Shown: positions 6,753 to 13,374 of the stretch, piece after piece
Layout of the letters: each line of letters begins with the position of its first letter
Numbering within the stretch: the stretch's first letter is position 1
Assembly (NCBI GenBank): GCA_035562355.1
Contig: DATMXU010000287.1
Coordinates: forward strand, 1-14,692
From: Pseudoflavonifractor sp035562355
Lineage (GTDB): Bacteria > Bacillota > Clostridia > Oscillospirales > Oscillospiraceae
Direction: 5' to 3'
DNA length: 14,692 nt
Notes under the pieces: generated by a model
What the model saw: only the letters and a program-made list of their open reading frames with translations
Database searches by the model: none
Told to the model about the DNA's origin: nothing
Translations under genes and position numbers: made by a program

Positions 6753-7334
6753 CTACCGCACCTCCCAGCGCACCAGCCGGGGGATGGCAAACAGCGCTCC
6801 GCCGGTTACAAATATCAAATCAATTCCCTGTGGGTACTCATAATACTGCGCGTCCCGCAGCCGCAGCGCGGCCTGCACCGTCGGTGAAACCACGGCCGAC
6901 ACCTGACCGTCGATGCCCGGGCCGTATAGGGCCAGGCGGCAATCTGCCTCGCCGTCGTTTTGGACAATGACCGTCGCGCTTTTGTGGGGATCGGCAAGCG
7001 TGCCGCATTTGGCGCTTTGGATCACCTGCTCCAGCGCGCCCGCATCACAGACAAACACGAAATCAGCCGTGTCGGGCTCGCTTTCTTTCGCCAGTGTCAG
7101 AGAGACGATATCCTCGGCAAACGCCTGATCCCCGCGGACGTTAAAGCAGGTTTCGTTGTCCAAAAGGGTCATGGCCAGAGCCAGCATGGCGGGGCGGCCG
7201 CCAAACAGCTTGTCCGCGTAGGGCCCGATGCTGACGGTGCGGGCCGGGTTGGACACCGCCTCCAGCATGAGCCGAAACACGCCCTGACTGTCGAAAATCT
7301 CGTGGAAACTATGTTTTCTTGAAAGCTGCGACAT
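6753..7334 (-). CDS. phnH: C-P lyase core subunit PhnH
   Basis: PhnH is a structural subunit of the C-P lyase core complex, needed for forming the ribose-phosphonate intermediate. From the ATG at 7334 the protein is 193 residues, the normal size for the family. It begins MSQLSRKHSFHEIFDSQ, matching the usual 'HxFRxLLxAMSxPG' opening of PhnH with HSFHEIFDSQGVFRLMLEAVSNPAR. This ATG has GGGGAGG 9 nt upstream. An earlier in-frame ATG at 7364 would add ten Arg-rich residues without similarity. The chosen start overlaps the end of phnG by 26 nt, consistent with coupling. No catalytic motif is expected. Confidence 0.93.
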   Translation of the reverse strand: MSQLSRKHSFHEIFDSQGVFRLMLEAVSNPARTVSIGPYADKLFGGRPAMLALAMTLLDNETCFNVRGDQAFAEDIVSLTLAKESEPDTADFVFVCDAGALEQVIQSAKCGTLADPHKSATVIVQNDGEADCRLALYGPGIDGQVSAVVSPTVQAALRLRDAQYYEYPQGIDLIFVTGGALFAIPRLVRWEVR

Positions 7335-7758
7335 CGCTCGGCGCCTCCCCGTCCATCGACTCAAAGTTCACCATGGTTTTCATATGCAGGGCATTTTCCC
7401 GCATGATCCGCTCCCGCTGCTGCTCCTCCAGCGCCAGCAGCGTCTCCATACCGGTAAAAACACCCCGGTTGACTGCCGCGTCGATGATCGCCATATCCAG
7501 TGTTTTATCGGTGTCGTCGCCCATGGTGACGGCCATGCCCTTGACGCCGTCCAGCTCGACGACCGCCTCGCACACAATGACCTCGCCCAGGTAAAACAAG
7601 CTCTGTTTCACAGGCTCCCGCACCTTGATCATGGTGAGCGTTTTGCCCGGCTCCTTGATGACGGTTACGCCGTGCTTTTTCCGGATCTCCGCGGAGAGCC
7701 CGGCCACGAGCTCCCGGTCTGCTCTTGCTAAAATTTTCGATAACCGTTTTTTCTCCAT
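7309..7758 (-). CDS. phnG: C-P lyase core subunit PhnG
   Basis: PhnG is a small subunit of the PhnGHIJ core complex. The 149 residues match the roughly 150-residue family. Family-like stretches are the start LSKILARADRELV, the middle TLTMIKVREPVKQSLFYLGEVIVCEA, and the conserved GVKGMAVTMGDDTDKTLDMAIIDAA. The gene begins 3 nt after the phnE2 stop, and its ribosome binding site (GAGGTAGG) overlaps that stop. It sits in the usual place just before phnH. Confidence 0.95.
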   Translation of the reverse strand: MEKKRLSKILARADRELVAGLSAEIRKKHGVTVIKEPGKTLTMIKVREPVKQSLFYLGEVIVCEAVVELDGVKGMAVTMGDDTDKTLDMAIIDAAVNRGVFTGMETLLALEEQQRERIMRENALHMKTMVNFESMDGEAPSDVAAFKKT

Positions 7759-7761
7759 TAC

Positions 7762-8631
7762 CTACCTCACCGTCGCCTTCACCTTGGTGGCGGCCATTTC
7801 AAGCAGGATGACGGCAATCACGACAATGTAGGTGATAAAGCCCAGCTCCCGAAGATCAAAATAGAAACTGCCGGCCATAAAGAGGTCATAGCCGATGCCG
7901 CCCGCGCCCGCGGCCGCGCCCACAGCAATAGCGTTGGTAAAGTTGATCTCAAAGCGCAGGAAAGTCCAGGCGGTCATGTAGCTGAGCGACGAGGGGAGAA
8001 TGGCCTGGAACACGATCTGCCAGAAGCTGGCCCCCGAGGCCTTCAGAGCCTCGATGGCGCCCTCGTCCATCTCTTCGATAGATTCGGAATAGGCCTTGAT
8101 CAGGTAGGCGACGCTGTGGAAGGTCAGGCCGACCACGGCGGCGGCGCTGCCCAGGCCCGCCGCCACGGTAAAAATGAGCACCCACAAGATCGTGGGTACC
8201 GCACGGATGAAGGCTACGATGCTCTTGATCACATTGGCCGTGGCGGGCCTGGAGATGTTTTTCGCACAGAAGAGCGCGCCGAACACCGCGATTGCCGCGC
8301 CGATAATGGTGGAGAGCACCCCCAGCGAGAAGGTTACGAGGAGGGCGTGCAGGGCGCCGGCAAGGCTGTTGTAGGTAAGGCGCGGCTGCCCGAAGAGCAC
8401 CTTGACGTTGTTCCCGGTAGCGGCCACGGCCTCGGCAAACTGGATGTTTTTGTAGTCGAAGGAAACAAAGGCGTATACGGTCAGCAGCAGCAGTGCGATC
8501 AGAGTCAGGCGGATCGCGCGGCTGCTCTTGCTTTTCGCGGTAATTTTGATTTTCCCCCGGCGGTTTTTTTGCATGTATCGGTGCAGATTGAGCGTCAGCG
8601 GCACGGGAGGGGTCATGGCAAGCTCATTCAT
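7762..8631 (-). CDS. phnE: Phosphonate ABC transporter permease PhnE (second copy)
   Basis: This 289-residue protein is an inner-membrane permease of the phosphonate ABC importer. A cytoplasmic basic N-terminus (about residues 20-45, KNRRGKIKITAKSKSSR) leads to a first membrane helix (LTLIALLLLTVYAFVSF). Several more follow, from LLVTFSLGVLSTIIGAAIAVFGALF to the last, YIVVIAVILLEMAA. The EAA loop that contacts the ATPase is visible as EALKASGASFWQIVFQAILPSS. The ATG at 8631 overlaps the phnE1 stop as TAATG, which decides the start. A longer in-frame opening to 8832 only shadows phnE1. With phnE1 it probably forms a heterodimeric channel. Confidence 0.94.
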   Translation of the reverse strand: MNELAMTPPVPLTLNLHRYMQKNRRGKIKITAKSKSSRAIRLTLIALLLLTVYAFVSFDYKNIQFAEAVAATGNNVKVLFGQPRLTYNSLAGALHALLVTFSLGVLSTIIGAAIAVFGALFCAKNISRPATANVIKSIVAFIRAVPTILWVLIFTVAAGLGSAAAVVGLTFHSVAYLIKAYSESIEEMDEGAIEALKASGASFWQIVFQAILPSSLSYMTAWTFLRFEINFTNAIAVGAAAGAGGIGYDLFMAGSFYFDLRELGFITYIVVIAVILLEMAATKVKATVR

Positions 8632-9440
8632 TATAGAATTACCTTTCTGATCTGGTTCGAAATTGTTTCGATGGCTATGACCAGCACGATGATCGCAATT
8701 ACGACCAGGCTTGCCGAGCCGTAATCGAGCCGCTTGTAGTACAGGTCGAATAGATATCCGATGCCCGTCGCGGTCAGCACGCCGATCAGGGTGGAGGAAC
8801 GGATGTTGGTTTCGATCATGAACAGAATCCATGTGACAATTTCGGACATGGAGGAGGGCACAATGCCCTGAAACACCGTCTGCAGATAGGTGGCGCCGGT
8901 GGCCGTCAGCGCCTCCACGCAGTTGGCGCTGACCTCGTCGATGGTCTCAATAAAGGTGCGGGTCAGCATACCGAAGGTGGCGAAAAACAGGGCGAAAAAG
9001 CCGGTGAGGATGTTCTGCCCGAAGGAGAAGAGCAGCAGCATCGCCCAGACCACGTCGGGGACATTGCGGAAAAAGGCGGCGATGATGCGCACCGCACGGC
9101 CGATCCAGGGGTTTATTTTGGTGGTTCGCGTGCCCAGAAGACTGAAGAAGAAAGCGACGATGCCGGCGCAGACCGTCACCGCCACAGACAGCAGGGCCGT
9201 TTCCAACAGCTTGGTCAGGATATTGGGCAGCCGCTCCCAGGCCTTTGCGTCCGGCACAAGGTTTTTGGCGATCCAAGCGGTGGCTTTCGGAATGGACAAA
9301 AGCCCCTCGGCCAGGCTGAATTTGGCCACAAAAGCGCTCAGCGCAAAGAGGACGGCCACGCTCAGAAACGCCAGGGTAAAGGTACGCTTGCGCTTTGTAA
9401 ACACCGAGCGCTGTTTTTGTGAACGTACAGTTTTCGTCAT
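8631..9440 (-). CDS. phnE: Phosphonate ABC transporter permease PhnE (first copy)
   Basis: This 269-residue integral membrane protein is the first permease subunit of the phosphonate importer. It has a basic cytoplasmic start (TKRKRTFTL), a first membrane helix (LAFLSVAVLFALSAFVA), an outside loop, then helices including ALLSVAVTVCAGIVAFFFSLL, VVWAMLLLFSF, TGFFALFFATFGML and the last, SLVVIAIIVLVIAIE. The EAA motif EALTATGATYLQTVFQGIVPSSM marks the contact with PhnC. It starts 4 nt after phnC with AGGGTGAG as ribosome binding site. It is clearly related to, but diverged from, the second permease that follows it. Confidence 0.94.
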   Translation of the reverse strand: MTKTVRSQKQRSVFTKRKRTFTLAFLSVAVLFALSAFVAKFSLAEGLLSIPKATAWIAKNLVPDAKAWERLPNILTKLLETALLSVAVTVCAGIVAFFFSLLGTRTTKINPWIGRAVRIIAAFFRNVPDVVWAMLLLFSFGQNILTGFFALFFATFGMLTRTFIETIDEVSANCVEALTATGATYLQTVFQGIVPSSMSEIVTWILFMIETNIRSSTLIGVLTATGIGYLFDLYYKRLDYGSASLVVIAIIVLVIAIETISNQIRKVIL

Positions 9441-9444
9441 GCGC

Positions 9445-10215
9445 TCACCCTACGTCGGTGATCAGCTCACCCTCATTCGACTGGTAGATCTCGTAGATTT
9501 TTTCCTTGCTCAAAAGCTCTGGCGGCCCGTCGTAGAGGATGTGGCCGGAGGTGATGCCGATGATGCGTTTGGCGTACTTCATTGCCACGTCCACCTGGTG
9601 GAGGTTGGCGATGCAGGTAATGTTCATGGTTTCGTTGATATTGGCGAGATGGTCCATAATGACCTTGGAGGAGCTGGGGTCGAGGGAGGCGATCGGCTCG
9701 TCGCAGAGGATCATGCGGGGCTTTTGCATGATCGAGCGGGCGATCCCGACGCGCTGCTTTTGTCCGCCGGAGAGCTCGTCGCAGCGCTTATACGCCTGCT
9801 CGGTCAGGCCGAGCTTGGCGATGATCTCAAAGGCATCTTCTTTTTCCTGCTCGCTGTAGGAACCGAGCATGCCGCGCAGGGTCGATTTTTGCCCCAGGCG
9901 TCCGTGCAGGACGTTTTCAATGACGCTCAGACGCTCCACCAGATTGTAGTGCTGGAAGATCATGCCAGTCTTGGTGCGGATGGTGCGCAGTTCTCTTTTT
10001 TTGGCCTTTAATATGTCGTGTCCATCAAACATAATAACGCCCTGCGTTGCATCAACCAAGCGGTTGATGCAACGCAGGATCGTCGATTTGCCTGAGCCGG
10101 AAGGCCCGATGATGGACACAAACTCACCCTCGTCTATGGAAAAGGACACGTCCGTTAATGCCTTGGTGGTTCCACCATAGACCTTGCTTACATTTTGAAA
10201 TTCCAGGATGGGCAT
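9445..10215 (-). CDS. phnC: Phosphonate ABC transporter ATP-binding protein
   Basis: PhnC is the ATPase that powers phosphonate import through the two PhnE permeases. The 256 residues contain Walker A GPSGSGKST (37-45), the PhnC-typical LRCINRLVDATQG right after it, a Q-loop in MIFQHYNL (85-92), the signature LSGGQKQRVGIARS (148-161), Walker B MILCDEPIASLD, and a switch histidine in ANLHQVD. The C-terminal GIxxGxIxYDGPP stretch is typical of the family. AGAGGTG lies 5 nt before the ATG, and 22 nt separate it from phnD. The codons just after Walker A contain a perfect 17-bp inverted repeat, listed separately. Confidence 0.96.
   Translation of the reverse strand: MPILEFQNVSKVYGGTTKALTDVSFSIDEGEFVSIIGPSGSGKSTILRCINRLVDATQGVIMFDGHDILKAKKRELRTIRTKTGMIFQHYNLVERLSVIENVLHGRLGQKSTLRGMLGSYSEQEKEDAFEIIAKLGLTEQAYKRCDELSGGQKQRVGIARSIMQKPRMILCDEPIASLDPSSSKVIMDHLANINETMNITCIANLHQVDVAMKYAKRIIGITSGHILYDGPPELLSKEKIYEIYQSNEGELITDVG
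10041..10078. repeat. Perfect 17-bp hairpin inside phnC
   Basis: CCTGCGTTGCATCAACC (10041-10057) is followed by a 4-nt loop and then its exact reverse complement (10062-10078). The whole hairpin lies in the phnC coding sequence, covering residues 46-59 immediately after Walker A (ILRCINRLVDATQG). The protein sequence there is normal for PhnC, so the repeat is not an insertion that damaged the gene. A 17-bp perfect stem in coding mRNA would be very stable. Confidence 0.9.
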
Positions 10216-10237
10216 GTGTTCACCTCTTAGTTGGGCT

Positions 10238-11368
10238 TTAGTTCATTTCACGGATAGGATTGTACCATGCGTCGTCCACCAGGACGAAGTGCTCCTTATC
10301 GGTCTTTTTGAACATGCCGACAACACCGGCGTCCTTTGCCGCGGAGTCGACGAAGAGTTGGGTGTTGTTCGCTACCTCGTCGCTCAGGAAGGCGTCGCGG
10401 ATGGCCTGAATTTCTTTGTCGCTGAAATTGCCGGGGTTGTAGGCAAAGGGACCGTTGAGCACCGGGGTGGAGTGGATGACGACAAATTCCTTGCCGCGGA
10501 CTGTGTCAAAGGGGGCGGTGGCGTCATCCTTGATTGCGTAGACCGCGCCGGTTTTGGCCACTTCGCCCTCTTTGAGATCCGCGTAGGTGGCAAGCTCGGT
10601 GTCACAGAAGGCTGCAAGCTCGCTTTTGCCGCTGAGGAGGTTGAAGGCAGAACCCTGGTGGGAGCCGCCGAAGAGGACTTCGGAGAAGAAGGCGTTGGAG
10701 CCGCCTTCGACCAGATCGTCGATAGTAATGTCCTTCCAGGCCTCAATTTTGCCGAAATAGGCAAGAATGTCGGTGGTGGGAACCTTGAAACCGGAGGTGG
10801 AGCTATTGGATACAAAGGACATCTTTTTGCCCTGAATGTTGGCGATGGAATACTTATCTCCGTCCTTGTAATTGTCCTCCTGTCCCTTATTGACCGCCAG
10901 CCAGCTGTAGTAGATGGCGTCGTCCAGCGTGCCGGAGGCCCCGGAGTTGACAAACAGCGTATCGACCTGGGGGTTTTTGTTTTTGGCCTCGATGTAGCCG
11001 GCCGCGCCCATGAAACAGATATCGGCCGAGCCGCTTGCGAGCGCCTCGATCGCAATGGCGTAATCGGTGGTCAGCTTATGCTCGACCTGGCGTCCGGTCG
11101 CCTCGGTGATGATACGCGCAAATTCGTCGCGGGCGGGCTGGTAGTCGGTGGCAGATTCGTTGGGATACCATACCATGGTGATCGGGCTTGTATTCTTGGT
11201 TTCCGGGCTGGCGGCCGGGGTGGTGCTGGTGGTGGGAGTGGAGCCTCCGGTGGGAGCGGATGCGCTGGGTTGGGTGCTGTTGGCGTCGCCGCAGCCCGCC
11301 ATGCCAAGCGCCATGACTGCCGTAAGCAGTCCGGCCGTGACAGTCTTGAGAACCCTGTTTTTGTACAT
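10238..11368 (-). CDS. phnD: Phosphonate-binding lipoprotein of the ABC importer
   Basis: PhnD captures phosphonates outside the membrane and delivers them to the PhnE channel. From the ATG at 11368 the protein is 376 residues. It has a lipoprotein signal peptide (KNRVLK, hydrophobic TAGLLTAVMALG, lipobox MAGC with Cys26), then a Ser/Thr/Pro-rich linker (about 30-65). The periplasmic-binding fold follows, with family features such as TMVWYPNES, ITEATGRQVEHKLTTDYAIAIEALASGSADICFMG and FVSNSSTSGFKVPTTDILAYFG. The start is supported by GAGGAG 9 nt upstream and by the signal peptide. The frame is open another 40 codons upstream, but that part covers the promoter region. It is first in the operon, where the abundant binding protein is usually placed. 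Confidence 0.95.
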   Translation of the reverse strand: MYKNRVLKTVTAGLLTAVMALGMAGCGDANSTQPSASAPTGGSTPTTSTTPAASPETKNTSPITMVWYPNESATDYQPARDEFARIITEATGRQVEHKLTTDYAIAIEALASGSADICFMGAAGYIEAKNKNPQVDTLFVNSGASGTLDDAIYYSWLAVNKGQEDNYKDGDKYSIANIQGKKMSFVSNSSTSGFKVPTTDILAYFGKIEAWKDITIDDLVEGGSNAFFSEVLFGGSHQGSAFNLLSGKSELAAFCDTELATYADLKEGEVAKTGAVYAIKDDATAPFDTVRGKEFVVIHSTPVLNGPFAYNPGNFSDKEIQAIRDAFLSDEVANNTQLFVDSAAKDAGVVGMFKKTDKEHFVLVDDAWYNPIREMN

Positions 11369-11411
11369 GCGTTTTTTCTCCTCACTTCCATTGGTAGACA
11401 AATTAGGCAAA

Positions 11412-11425
11412 TGCTCGTTAGAGCA
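11412..11425. promoter_or_regulatory. Small palindrome just downstream of the phnD promoter
   Basis: TGCTCGTTAGAGCA has 5-bp arms around a 4-nt centre. It lies roughly 10-20 nt downstream of the expected transcription start and about 45 nt before the phnD ATG. That is a typical place for a repressor operator, or for a small hairpin in the leader. No regulator gene is nearby, so the binding partner is unknown. Confidence 0.35.
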
Positions 11426-11431
11426 CAATAC

Positions 11432-11470
11432 CAAATAGAGTATAATCTTGTAATGTAAACTCAAAAAGTT
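11432..11470 (-). promoter_or_regulatory. Candidate promoter of the phn operon
   Basis: On the minus strand TATACT (11444-11439) is a good -10 box. The best -35 with 17-nt spacing is the poor TTTTTG just upstream. The spacer contains TTTACATTACA, two overlapping TTACA-like units that loosely recall Pho-box half-sites of Gram-positive PhoP. A weak -35 together with Pho-box-like repeats would fit activation under phosphate starvation, but the match is too loose to be firm. Confidence 0.4.
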
Positions 11471-11526
11471 GCTTTCGGTAAAAACCAAGTAAGTCTTGCT
11501 TTTTTATATGGGCCGGATATGGCTTA

Positions 11527-11625
11527 CCCCCATGACCCATACGGGGATAGTGCGGGAGCGCAAGGGGCGGGACTGCTATCCGGTCCCGCCCCTTGCGCTC
11601 TGCGTTTGCATGGGTTAGTATGGGG
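11527..11625. repeat. Large nested palindromic element in the divergent intergenic region
   Basis: The core is a perfect 17-bp inverted repeat (11557-11573 with 11583-11599, AGCGCAAGGGGCGGGAC and complement) around a 9-nt loop. An outer imperfect pair encloses it: CCCCAT and ACCCAT at 11528-11540 against ATGGGT and ATGGGG at 11610-11625. The whole element is about 100 bp. It lies between two genes that point away from each other, so it is not an ordinary terminator of either. Part of it (CCCATACGGGGATAGT) recurs with few changes at 187-202 beyond the other end of the phn operon. It may be a dispersed palindromic repeat. Confidence 0.75.
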
Positions 11626-11683
11626 TTTAATGATCGGCCTCGGCAAGGCTTATAACGGAGATCAAATCCTATGGAGGTATATT

Positions 11684-12229
11684 ATGGAGAGGTATATTGC
11701 TCTTTTGCGCGGAGTGAACGTGGGGGGCAAAAATAAAATCCCCATGCCAGGCCTGAAGGCCGCCTTTGAAAAAGCGGGCTTTCTTGAAGTCGGCACCTAT
11801 ATCAACAGCGGGAATATTATTTTTTCTGCCGGAGAGGCTGATGTTGTGGCGCTGCAGCAGGCATGCCGGCAGGCAATCATGGATACGTTCCAATTGGATA
11901 TTGCCGTCGCCGTCCTCTCTGCAAAAGACCTGCGCGAGGCGCTTGCCCATGCGCCCGCATGGTGGGACGGGGAGGAGGCTTCCAAGCACAACGCAATTTT
12001 CGTTATCGCGCCCGCGGACCCGGATTCCGTTATCGCGTCCGTCGGCCGGCTGAAGCCGGAGTATGAGCAGGTTTTCCACTATGGCCGTATTATTTTTTGG
12101 TCTGCGCCGCTTGAGACATTTTCCCGGACAAGGTGGTCAAAAATCGTCTCGACGTCGGCCTATGGCAGCGTCACGATCCGCAACGCAAATACCGCCAAGA
12201 AACTCTCGCAGCTTGTCCAATCAACGTAG
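11684..12229 (+). CDS. DUF1697 family protein of unknown function
   Basis: This 181-residue cytoplasmic protein belongs to the DUF1697 family, recognised by its opening YIALLRGVNVGGKNKIPMPGLKAAFEKAGF and the following VGTYINSGNIIFS. Other typical parts are the HNAIFVIAP strand and the C-terminal WSKIVSTSAYGSVTIRNANTAKKL. No catalytic motif is established for the family, and the sequence shows no signal peptide or membrane segment. GGAGG lies 6 nt before the ATG at 11684, which fixes the start; the frame stays open upstream through the palindromic element. It stands alone, divergent from phnD, with no visible functional tie to phosphonates. Confidence 0.9.
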   Translation: MERYIALLRGVNVGGKNKIPMPGLKAAFEKAGFLEVGTYINSGNIIFSAGEADVVALQQACRQAIMDTFQLDIAVAVLSAKDLREALAHAPAWWDGEEASKHNAIFVIAPADPDSVIASVGRLKPEYEQVFHYGRIIFWSAPLETFSRTRWSKIVSTSAYGSVTIRNANTAKKLSQLVQST

Positions 12230-12290
12230 CTTGGCGCGCCGTCTGCTCCCTTTCCCCGTCCGGTCCGCGCCGCAAATCCCCCTGCGGCCC

Positions 12291-12319
12291 GCATATCCTC
12301 CGGCCCGTCCGAATATAAA
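12291..12319 (+). promoter_or_regulatory. Possible sigma-E type sporulation promoter
   Basis: GCATATC (12291-12297) and AATATAAA (12312-12319), 14 nt apart, resemble the sigma-E elements KMATATT and CATACAMT. They lie about 40 nt before the spoIVFA-like gene. The homologous Bacillus subtilis operon is transcribed by sigma-E in the mother cell. The -10 match is 5 of 8, so this is only a candidate. The rest of the 131-nt gap (12230-12360) is GC-rich with nothing else notable. Confidence 0.35.
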
Positions 12320-12360
12320 TAGGTACATTCCTTGCCACCAAAGAACGGAGGTCTGTACCT

Positions 12361-13371
12361 ATGGAGACGGCATATCGAAATTGGGAGCGGCACCACGCCC
12401 GGCCGCGGAGCGGAGCTGCGGGGCGAAAAGCAAAGGTCACCCTCGGCGTCCGGGAGCGCAGGAGGCTCATACAGCTCGGGGTGTGCATCGTGCTCTTTCT
12501 CGTAGTATTTGTAGGGAAGGGGATGTTCCCTGAGCAGATGGGGAATCTGCGGGAAAACCTCACCCAGATCATGGGGAGCGACACCGACTTCCGGGCCGCC
12601 TTTGCCGGCCTGGGCCGCTCCATCTCCAAGGGCGAACCGGTGCTGGACACGCTCGGAGACCTCTGGATCGAGGTTTTCGGCGGCACCCAGACGACGCCGC
12701 CCGCCGCCGTAAAGCAGCTGCCCTCCTATGAGGCGGAGCGCACCTTCCTGAATGGGCGTGTCACGGTGGACGCGCTGATGGAGCGCCGTCTTCTCGGCGG
12801 GATAGAGGCGCCCGAGCAGGAGCCCGCCCAGCCCCAGAACACGGAGACGGCCCCGCCAGAGGAGACCGCTCCGCCGGTGGAGGTAGCCGAGCCTGTGGAG
12901 CCTGCCGTGGTCCACATGGACTACTCAGGGGCCGCCCTGCCCGCCAACGCCACCATGGACAAATATGCCCTGGGGCTGGAGTCCACGGTGTCTCCCGTCG
13001 ACGACTGGTGGCTATCTTCCGCCTTCGGCTGGCGGATACACCCGGTGGACGGGGAGGAGAAGTTTCATAACGGCATCGATATGGCGGTGAACGACGGCAC
13101 GGCGGTGCACGCCTTTGCGAGCGGCACCGTGGACTATATCGGCGAGAGTCCTGTCTATGGGCTCTACACCCAGATCAAGCACGACAACGGCGTGACGACC
13201 TTCTACTGCCACTGCAGCGAGCTCCTGGTCCAGCAGGGGCAAAAGGTGACGGTGGGCGACAAGATTGCCGTGTCGGGGGAGACGGGCAACGCCCTGGGGC
13301 CCCATCTCCACTTTGAGATCAAAAAAGACGGCATGCTCTTAAACCCCATCTACTATGTAAGTCCGGAGTGA
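12361..13371 (+). CDS. spoIVFA: SpoIVFA-like membrane protein with M23 (LytM) peptidase domain
   Basis: This 336-residue protein has a basic cytoplasmic N-terminus, one membrane helix (about 36-54, LIQLGVCIVLFLVVFVG), a predicted extracytoplasmic region, a Pro/Glu-rich linker (about 150-183) and a C-terminal M23 domain (about 215-332). The M23 metal and catalytic residues are all present: HNGID (His236, Asp240), YCHC (His284) and GPHLHFE (His315, His317). Being directly upstream of a SpoIVFB-like protease identifies it as the SpoIVFA partner, which anchors and controls SpoIVFB in the outer forespore membrane. The complete active site means real endopeptidase activity on peptidoglycan is possible. 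GGAGG lies 9 nt before the ATG. An independent cell-wall hydrolase is the alternative. Confidence 0.8.
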   Translation: METAYRNWERHHARPRSGAAGRKAKVTLGVRERRRLIQLGVCIVLFLVVFVGKGMFPEQMGNLRENLTQIMGSDTDFRAAFAGLGRSISKGEPVLDTLGDLWIEVFGGTQTTPPAAVKQLPSYEAERTFLNGRVTVDALMERRLLGGIEAPEQEPAQPQNTETAPPEETAPPVEVAEPVEPAVVHMDYSGAALPANATMDKYALGLESTVSPVDDWWLSSAFGWRIHPVDGEEKFHNGIDMAVNDGTAVHAFASGTVDYIGESPVYGLYTQIKHDNGVTTFYCHCSELLVQQGQKVTVGDKIAVSGETGNALGPHLHFEIKKDGMLLNPIYYVSPE

Positions 13372-13374
13372 TCT

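Noticed and set aside
8632..8832. 67-codon upstream extension of phnE2
   Set aside because: It lies inside phnE1. The TAATG overlap and the normal protein length favour the start at 8631.
8890..10011. Plus-strand open frame of 373 codons
   Set aside because: It is antisense across phnE1 and phnC. The translation is low complexity with no recognisable domain.
10208..11458. Plus-strand open frame of 416 codons
   Set aside because: It is antisense to phnD. The Gly-rich translation reflects the complement of the phnD linker and fold.
11651..11656. TATAAC as -10 box for the DUF1697 gene
   Set aside because: No acceptable -35 box lies at 16-18 nt upstream, so the promoter cannot be supported.
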